Below, in pieces: positions 61,401-64,000 of a stretch of 64,000 nt of DNA. Numbering within the stretch: position 1 is the first letter of the stretch; every line of letters starts with the position of its first letter. Location of the stretch: assembly GCA_020746105.1 (NCBI GenBank), contig CM036618.1:18273001-18337000 (forward strand). Reading direction: 5' to 3'. Under the pieces are notes generated by a model, which worked only from the letters and a program-made list of their open reading frames with translations, was not told the origin of the DNA and did no database searches. This DNA is from Trogon surrucura. Lineage: Eukaryota; Chordata; Aves; Trogoniformes; Trogonidae. The position numbers and the translations under genes were made by a program.

Positions 61401-61758
61401 CTTCACTCTGATACTTTTTGAACTGTGCGTATTAATGTGCATGTTTGTCTTCCTGTGGAAAGCAGTAGGTGTTTAAGTATTTGACATTTTATGCCACTTA
61501 AAAAAAATTTCTAAGTGCAAAATTGCAGGAAGATTTTTTGGTTTAGTTGCCAGAAAATATTTGAAGCTTTTTAAAGTATGCAAAATACATGTTTTTTCTC
61601 TTTCAGATTTTTGTTTACGGACTACAATAGACTGTCCAGTGTAGGCGGAGAAACTTCATTGGCTGAGATGATTGCTACCCTCTCTGATGCATGTGAAAGG
61701 GAATTTGGTTTCTTAGCAACAAGGCTATTTCGAGTTTTCAAGACAGAAGATACACAAG
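37299..61758 (+). CDS. KIDINS220: KIDINS220 (ARMS), N-terminal third, 15 coding exons
   Basis: The exons join in one frame to about 647 residues of a protein of roughly 1,770. Known role: a plasma-membrane scaffold and protein kinase D substrate that couples Trk, p75 and ephrin receptors to CrkL/C3G-Rap1-MAPK signalling. The order seen is ankyrin repeats (about residues 1-425), then the KAP-type P-loop NTPase region with Walker A in [13 protein letters not shown] (about 467-479). Two membrane segments follow (about 499-521 and 526-545), then the conserved KAP stretch to [10 protein letters not shown]. The SAM-like domain, polyproline tail and PDZ ligand lie beyond the window. Identity with human is very high, with no in-frame stop or lost residue in the exons. 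Confidence 0.96.
38314..38379. repeat. exact 33-base tandem duplication
   Basis: The unit starting TACGGCTTGTATCATCAATT and ending TTTTAGTTA occurs twice back to back (38314-38346 and 38347-38379) without a difference. Exact identity suggests a recent duplication or an assembly artefact. Confidence 0.92.
38485..39425 (-). mobile_element. CR1 LINE, old, antisense
   Basis: A diverged CR1 in antisense. The recognisable order runs from the 3' UTR side (AGATTGCTCATGGCCTTAAT, then CAGCCTCTCTGGGCAATGCT) through the ORF2 C-terminal region to phrases such as TCAGACCCTCCCAGCTGGAC. Its frames are broken and it is clearly older than the copies at 15968 and 36345. Confidence 0.78.
39503..39558. repeat. 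imperfect tandem duplication, 29-base unit
   Basis: TCTTGGAAAAAGCACGTTCT is followed after 29 bases by TCTTGGAAAAAGCGCATTCT. The two units differ at a few positions. It is a local duplication in intron DNA. Confidence 0.8.
41278..41516 (-). mobile_element. CR1 LINE, old, antisense, left half
   Basis: Starts near CGAGTTGGAAGGGACTTCTG and runs to GCAGCACAACCAGCTGATGC and ATCAG. It is then cut by the LTR-like insert. It resumes at 42343 with TCAGCCACTCCTCACAAGGT, the next part of the CR1 consensus. Confidence 0.75.
41517..42342 (-). mobile_element. LTR-like fossil inserted in CR1
   Basis: About 826 bases interrupt an old CR1. Both ends are inferred from where CR1 similarity stops and resumes. 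TCAG flanks the insert on both sides, consistent with a short target duplication. The minus strand shows a TATA-like stretch (TAGTATAAAAGTT) and compact LTR-like composition. No capsid, polymerase or envelope sequence is present, so it would be a solo LTR or a fragment. It is younger than the CR1 it splits. Family not identified. Confidence 0.5.
42343..42705 (-). mobile_element. CR1 LINE, old, antisense, right half
   Basis: Continuation of the copy at 41278-41516. Phrases for 'gggttaaacagggcccc', 'ccctgtggtcctacactggt' and 'actggcctccagctggacc' are typical CR1 ORF2 sequence in reverse complement. It fades out near CACAACTTCCC. Confidence 0.78.
44038..44042. repeat. target-site duplication CAATT, left copy
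   Basis: An exact five-base match to 44862-44866, directly adjoining the LTR end at 44043. Confidence 0.8.
44043..44861 (-). mobile_element. solo LTR of an endogenous retrovirus, ERVL-like (fossil)
   Basis: An 819-base element. On the minus strand it starts TGTCCTGGGTTTAGCTAAAA and ends CCCGCGACA, so it has TG...CA ends. It is flanked by an exact 5-base duplication, CAATT (44038-44042 and 44862-44866). A 5-base duplication fits class III (ERVL-type) elements, but the family call is tentative. No internal retroviral region is present, so it is a solo LTR left by recombination. The clean ends and duplication suggest a moderately young insertion. It lies antisense in KIDINS220 intron 2, about 120 bases before exon 3. 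Confidence 0.82.
44862..44866. repeat. target-site duplication CAATT, right copy
   Basis: An exact five-base match to 44038-44042, directly adjoining the LTR end at 44861. Confidence 0.8.
44982..45080 (+). CDS. KIDINS220: KIDINS220 exon 3, ankyrin repeat
   Basis: Exactly 99 bases, phase 0 at both ends, between TTTCAG and GTAAGT. It encodes [20 protein letters not shown] then [13 protein letters not shown]. The TPLMLAA and LLRKGAN signatures are classic ankyrin repeat positions. Human has [20 protein letters not shown], so the first residue and a few others differ. Confidence 0.97.
45081..46130 (+). other. KIDINS220: KIDINS220 intron 3
   Basis: The intron runs from donor GTAAGT to acceptor TTTTTCTAG. 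It is AT-rich, with a short G run near 45171-45178 and an A-rich run near 45835-45860. No repeat element or gene is recognised. Confidence 0.9.
46131..46229 (+). CDS. KIDINS220: KIDINS220 exon 4, ankyrin repeat
   Basis: 99 bases, phase 0: [20 protein letters not shown] then [13 protein letters not shown]. Human reads [20 protein letters not shown] here. One whole repeat is encoded. The donor is GTATGT. Confidence 0.97.
46230..46882 (+). other. KIDINS220: KIDINS220 intron 4
   Basis: A 653-base intron from GTATGT to CTTGCCAG. Nothing else is recognised in it. Confidence 0.9.
46883..46981 (+). CDS. KIDINS220: KIDINS220 exon 5, ankyrin repeat
   Basis: 99 bases, phase 0: [20 protein letters not shown] then [13 protein letters not shown]. 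The acceptor CTTGCCAG has a short pyrimidine tract. The donor is GTAAGT. Human reads [20 protein letters not shown]. Confidence 0.97.
46982..47960 (+). other. KIDINS220: KIDINS220 intron 5
   Basis: A 979-base intron with a locally GC-richer part (about 47490-47680) and T runs before the acceptor. The acceptor is AACTCTAAG, an AAG rather than the more usual CAG or TAG. No repeat element is recognised. Confidence 0.88.
47961..48062 (+). CDS. KIDINS220: KIDINS220 exon 6, ankyrin repeat
   Basis: 102 bases, phase 0: [20 protein letters not shown] then [14 protein letters not shown]. It is one codon longer than the neighbouring 33-codon units. Human has [20 protein letters not shown]. The donor is GTAAGT. 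Confidence 0.96.
48063..48531 (+). other. KIDINS220: KIDINS220 intron 6
   Basis: A 469-base intron with consensus ends (GTAAGT, TTTTTGCAG). Nothing else is seen. Confidence 0.9.
48532..48630 (+). CDS. KIDINS220: KIDINS220 exon 7, ankyrin repeat
   Basis: 99 bases, phase 0: [20 protein letters not shown] then [13 protein letters not shown]. It is almost the same as human ([16 protein letters not shown]). One repeat. The donor is GTAAGT. Confidence 0.97.
48631..49548 (+). other. KIDINS220: KIDINS220 intron 7
   Basis: A 918-base AT-rich intron from GTAAGT to ATTTAAAG. No repeat element is recognised. Confidence 0.9.
49549..49746 (+). CDS. KIDINS220: KIDINS220 exon 8, two ankyrin repeats
   Basis: 198 bases, exactly two 99-base units, phase 0: [33 protein letters not shown], then [20 protein letters not shown] and [13 protein letters not shown]. 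It differs from human at very few positions. The acceptor is ATTTAAAG. The donor is GTGAGT. Confidence 0.97.
50036..50092. repeat. degenerate ACTAAT/AAGACTAAT minisatellite
   Basis: ATAAGACTAATACTAATACA is repeated with variation for about 55 bases. It is a simple local tandem repeat. Confidence 0.75.
50377..50450 (-). mobile_element. CR1 LINE 3' fragment, antisense, short
   Basis: TTGGAAAAGACCTTTAAGAT followed by CATTGAGTCCAATCCTTAAC matches the reverse complement of the 3' region of one CR1 subgroup. The copy is short and eroded, and its edges are approximate. Confidence 0.65.
51823..51921 (+). CDS. KIDINS220: KIDINS220 exon 9, ankyrin repeat
   Basis: 99 bases, phase 0: [20 protein letters not shown] then [13 protein letters not shown]. 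Human has [13 protein letters not shown]. The acceptor is CTTTTTCTAG and the donor is GTAAGT. Confidence 0.97.
53009..53955 (-). mobile_element. CR1 LINE 3' part, antisense
   Basis: The + strand begins GAAGGATCGTAGAACTGTCA and AAGGTTGGTTGGGACCTTGA, a CR1 3' end in reverse. The minus strand encodes ORF2 C-terminal phrases in more than one frame ([76 protein letters not shown]), so the reading frame is broken. It is 5'-truncated, just upstream of the MKFNKTKC region. Confidence 0.9.
54475..54516 (-). mobile_element. CR1 LINE 3' terminus, about 40 bases, antisense
   Basis: GAATCACAGAATCATTTCAG and TTGGAAAAGACCTGAAGAGC match the reverse complement of a CR1 3' end, then similarity stops. It is an extremely truncated insertion. 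Confidence 0.7.
55583..55681 (+). CDS. KIDINS220: KIDINS220 exon 10, ankyrin repeat
   Basis: 99 bases, phase 0: [20 protein letters not shown] then [13 protein letters not shown]. Human has [13 protein letters not shown]. The acceptor is TTTTCTCAG and the donor is GTAACA. Confidence 0.97.
55682..57388 (+). other. KIDINS220: KIDINS220 intron 10
   Basis: A 1.7-kb intron, more than half of which is an antisense CR1 (55752-56780). An A run near 56808-56820 follows the CR1. The rest is AT-rich. Confidence 0.88.
55752..56780 (-). mobile_element. CR1 LINE 3' part, about 1 kb, antisense
   Basis: It starts about 70 bases after exon 10 with ATCACAGAATCGTCGGAGTT, a reversed CR1 3' end. The minus strand shows ORF2 phrases split among frames ([73 protein letters not shown]). 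FADDTKL is the reverse transcriptase catalytic motif of the family, so this is the longest CR1 3' remnant here. Its frame is broken. Confidence 0.92.
57389..57487 (+). CDS. KIDINS220: KIDINS220 exon 11, ankyrin repeat
   Basis: 99 bases, phase 0: [20 protein letters not shown]-like sequence (IVEL here) then [13 protein letters not shown]. Close to identical with human. The acceptor is CCTTTTAG and the donor is GTAAAG. Confidence 0.97.
57488..58411 (+). other. KIDINS220: KIDINS220 intron 11
   Basis: A 924-base AT-rich intron from GTAAAG to GAATTGCAG. No repeat element is recognised. Confidence 0.9.
58412..58589 (+). CDS. KIDINS220: KIDINS220 exon 12, last ankyrin repeat and link to KAP domain
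   Basis: 178 bases: [59 protein letters not shown] plus one base of Arg. It ends the ankyrin array and leads into the KAP region. The donor is GTAAGT. An open frame runs a few codons past the donor but is intronic. Confidence 0.97.
58590..59083 (+). other. KIDINS220: KIDINS220 intron 12
   Basis: A 494-base intron with T runs, ending GTATTACAG. Nothing else is seen. Confidence 0.9.
59084..59248 (+). CDS. KIDINS220: KIDINS220 exon 13, Walker A
   Basis: 165 bases. Two bases complete Arg, then [40 protein letters not shown] and [14 protein letters not shown] plus one base. WGSGKS is the P-loop of the KAP NTPase family, at about residues 469-474. Its Lys and Ser are intact. The exon is near-identical to human. 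The donor is GTAAAA. Confidence 0.97.
59249..60648 (+). other. KIDINS220: KIDINS220 intron 13
   Basis: A 1.4-kb AT-rich intron ending TTGTTTTAG. The frame of exon 13 stays open for about 40 codons into the intron, to a stop near 59370, but the codons there do not resemble the protein. No repeat element is recognised. Confidence 0.88.
60649..60828 (+). CDS. KIDINS220: KIDINS220 exon 14, first two membrane segments
   Basis: 180 bases: [60 protein letters not shown] plus one base. Two hydrophobic helices flank a short turn, the first membrane pair that interrupts the KAP NTPase fold. Human has HPNLG where this bird has DAKLA. The donor is GTAAGT. Confidence 0.96.
60829..61198 (+). other. KIDINS220: KIDINS220 intron 14
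   Basis: A 370-base intron ending GACTATTTCAG. Nothing else is seen. Confidence 0.9.
61199..61364 (+). CDS. KIDINS220: KIDINS220 exon 15
   Basis: 166 bases: Thr completed across the splice, then [40 protein letters not shown] and [14 protein letters not shown] plus two bases of Arg. It matches human almost fully (IVIYFGG there, TVIYFGG here). The donor GTTAGT is acceptable but not ideal. Confidence 0.96.
61365..61606 (+). other. KIDINS220: KIDINS220 intron 15
   Basis: A 242-base intron ending in the T/C-rich tract CTCTTTCAG. Nothing else is seen. Confidence 0.9.
61607..61758 (+). CDS. KIDINS220: KIDINS220 exon 16, last exon in window
   Basis: 152 bases: one base completes Arg, then [50 protein letters not shown] plus one base of Gly. 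It is the same as human over the stretch I can compare. [11 protein letters not shown] is a conserved KAP-domain strand. The exon end is placed by homology at a weak donor, GTTTTT. Confidence 0.93.
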
Positions 61759-64000
61759 GTTTTTATTACCTGAATGACATTTCCCATTATTCCATTTCAA
61801 TGCACCATTATCAGAGGTTCTGTCTTTCACATTATAAGCTCTCTTTAAAGCTGTTGCAGCCATGCAGAAGTTCATACAAAAGGGGGAATTCTTTGTATTG
61901 TTTTGGAGAGAAGAACATTGGTTTTTCTTTGCGTATCATGATTTTATTAGTATCATAGAATCACAGAATGGTTTGGATTGGAAGAGACCTTAAAGATCCT
62001 CTAGTTCCATCCCCCTGCCATGGACAGGGACACCTGCTGCTAGACCACGTTGCTCAAAGCCCCATCCAACCTGGCCTTGAACACTTTCAGGGAGGAGGCT
62101 TCCACAACTGCTCTGGACAACCTGTTCCAGTGCCTCTGCAGCCTCACAGTAAAGAATTTTGTCCTAATATCTAATCTAAATCTACTCTCGGTTTGAAACC
62201 GGTGCCCCTTGTCCTATCACTACACTCCCTGATAAAGAGTCCCTCCCGTTTTTGCTATGGGCCTCCTTTAAGTACTGGAAGGCCAATGTATAAGGAATAT
62301 CTTCTGTGAAGTGTAGTTTTCAGAAATTTCAGTGGAAATGCATATTTATCCTTTTAGGTGCAATGTGCCTTTTTTCCATAGCACTCATTGTGTCCCAGTC
62401 AGATAAAGGGAAAAGTATACTTTTGTGTATTGCAGAGAGAAGTTGCTCTTAAGTTTATTAGGTTTTAGTTCAGAGTTTTGAGTGACCATTACTTATTCTT
62501 GGAAATAATAATACAATGTGTCGGTCCAAAGCCATAAACTGCTGTGATCAGTGCTGGTAAGGTGGGATGAAATATTCTTTCTTGATCCAAATGGAACAAA
62601 CTTTTTTTTCTGTCCCATCCGTAGATTTCTGAAAAAAAAACTCTGCAGAACAAAGTCTGGTACGACAAATAAAGAGAGTTCTCGAGAGTAACCTCCAAGT
62701 CATAGATGACTTATTTCTACTCTGAACTCAATTTCAGTCAGTTATTTCTCATTTCATTTTGACCTTGACCATGACTTGAGGAATCCGTTAGATGCTGTCT
62801 CCTCTCACAAAGTGAAACATCTAGACTCTCCTGTCTTGCTGAGGATGGAAAAAAACCACGCTATGTACTGAACACAACTTACTCTTCATTTTACTTTCTC
62901 AAATGCACTGAGTGTTCTTTAGGAAAGTGACATGTGGAGTTTTATACACTTATTTTCACATTAGTCATTCTGCAGCAGTTCTTAGTCTCAGTGAGACAGC
63001 TTTCACAATGCTCTAATTTCTCCTGAAATTGACTTGGGAATGGCAGTGGAGTACTGGTTCCTTGTGATTATTTGCAGTAATTGTCTTTTCCCTTTCATTT
63101 TTAGTAGTACATAGCTTGTATTCCTTGACCCTGTTGCCTTCCCATGTGCTTTTCCTAATTATCTAATTGATTTTTTTTTTAACTATTTGATCTTGCACAG
63201 CTTCTCTTTGTTTCTAGATACTTGTAGATGTATGGTCATAGGTTTCTTTTCTCTAGATGTTCATCAAAATTCCATACAGGTTTCTTTTTAGTCTGCTGTA
63301 TATTTAATTTTTGTTATGTCTGTGGACTTGCAGACAATCCTATTGAATTGCTATTTCATTGTTGATGATTCCTAAGTCTCTCTCTGTCTAGCTGGAGGAA
63401 GTTTATGTCCCTATTTCAGACTGTCTAGAACTGAATGTAATTATAACCGAGCTGTTATTCTCCTCTTCTTGCCCCTCTCTCCTGTCATTATGCATTTCTG
63501 TTGCGTTGTCCTGCATCACATCCTATCTGTCACATATGTCAGTAATGCAGAAGACATTTCCAGCTCATGCTCAGGTCTAGAATATTATGTGTGGGCTGTG
63601 TGTAAGCCTTGGATATTCTTTCCATGTAGCATATTTGAAATTTGGGTTTTCCAGCCCCGTTCAAATACTCATTTTTAGCTGATGTCATTTTGCATCAGAT
63701 TATTGCTATGTTCCGTTCGTTCTTATCGACAAACATGTACAGAAGATGTGAATCTTGTAGATGTGAACACATCCTAAAGGCAGAGGCTGCCACTTTGCAA
63801 GAAAGCTGTTTGTTTGATCATTCTTTTCAGTTGTGCTCACCTCCAACCATGGTCTGTCTGTCTTGTCAATCCAACTGAAGTCAGGAGGTCTGTGTTCTCT
63901 TCTGAGACTGGTGTGATCTGTCCAAACCTTACACACTGCAGTCCTCCCTTGTTTACTTCTGGTAGCATGTAGTAATGGATAGTCTCAGGTTGTAGTTTAC
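61759..64000 (+). other. KIDINS220: KIDINS220 intron 16, open at right edge
   Basis: An AT-rich intron with an antisense CR1 (61952-62287). The next exon (in human beginning KKKWKKTCCLPSF and a membrane segment) was looked for and not found before 64000. No other gene is seen between 62288 and 64000. Confidence 0.82.
61952..62287 (-). mobile_element. CR1 LINE 3' part, antisense
   Basis: The + strand begins TATCATAGAATCACAGAATG, a near-perfect reversed CR1 3' end. It runs through the standard 3' region (GGAAGAGACCTTAAAGATCC, then CATGGACAGGGACACCTGCT) to AAGTACTGGAAGGCC. It has no long open frame. Confidence 0.92.

Overview
The window is AT-rich vertebrate genomic DNA, almost certainly from a bird. 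It carries many 5'-truncated CR1 (chicken repeat 1) LINE copies with the typical CR1 3' end, no Alu- or L1-like repeats, and spliced genes with long introns. All annotation rests on reading exons and splice sites against remembered family sequences. No alignment or database search was run.

Two host protein genes lie head to tail on the + strand. The first is the 3' half of MBOAT2, a membrane-bound lysophospholipid O-acyltransferase. Seven coding exons lie between 727 and 19861, covering roughly residue 170 to the stop codon, and the reading phase closes at every junction. The upstream exons lie before position 1. The second is the 5' part of KIDINS220 (ARMS), a scaffold protein with ankyrin repeats and a KAP-type P-loop domain. 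Its CpG-island promoter and non-coding first exon(s) lie at about 29.2-29.95 kb and its start codon is at 37299. Fifteen coding exons follow to 61758, encoding about 647 residues: the whole ankyrin array, the Walker A loop and the first two membrane segments. The gene runs off the right edge. The same two genes are neighbours in the same relative orientation in human, so this is conserved synteny.

Layout: 1-19861 MBOAT2 exons and introns; 19862 to about 28270 MBOAT2 3' UTR and intergenic DNA with no recognised repeat; 28272-29206 two pieces of CR1 ORF2 in swapped order, directly against the KIDINS220 CpG island; 29206-29960 CpG island and promoter; 29.5-64 kb KIDINS220 introns and exons. The intronic interspersed repeats in KIDINS220 are CR1 copies, all antisense to the gene, plus two LTR fossils. 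One LTR is a solo LTR with a 5-bp target duplication. The other is inserted inside an older CR1.

The two proteins do not share a known pathway. MBOAT2 remodels phosphatidylethanolamine and related phospholipids in the ER. KIDINS220 is a plasma-membrane scaffold for neurotrophin and ephrin receptors. I found no tRNA, rRNA, CRISPR array or bacterial-type operon, and no convincing new multi-gene system. The most interesting signals are the rearranged LINE at the KIDINS220 promoter, the promoter's E-box/YY1/uORF arrangement, the exon-per-repeat organisation of the ankyrin array, the strand bias of the CR1 copies, and a few local GC-rich or duplicated intronic patches.
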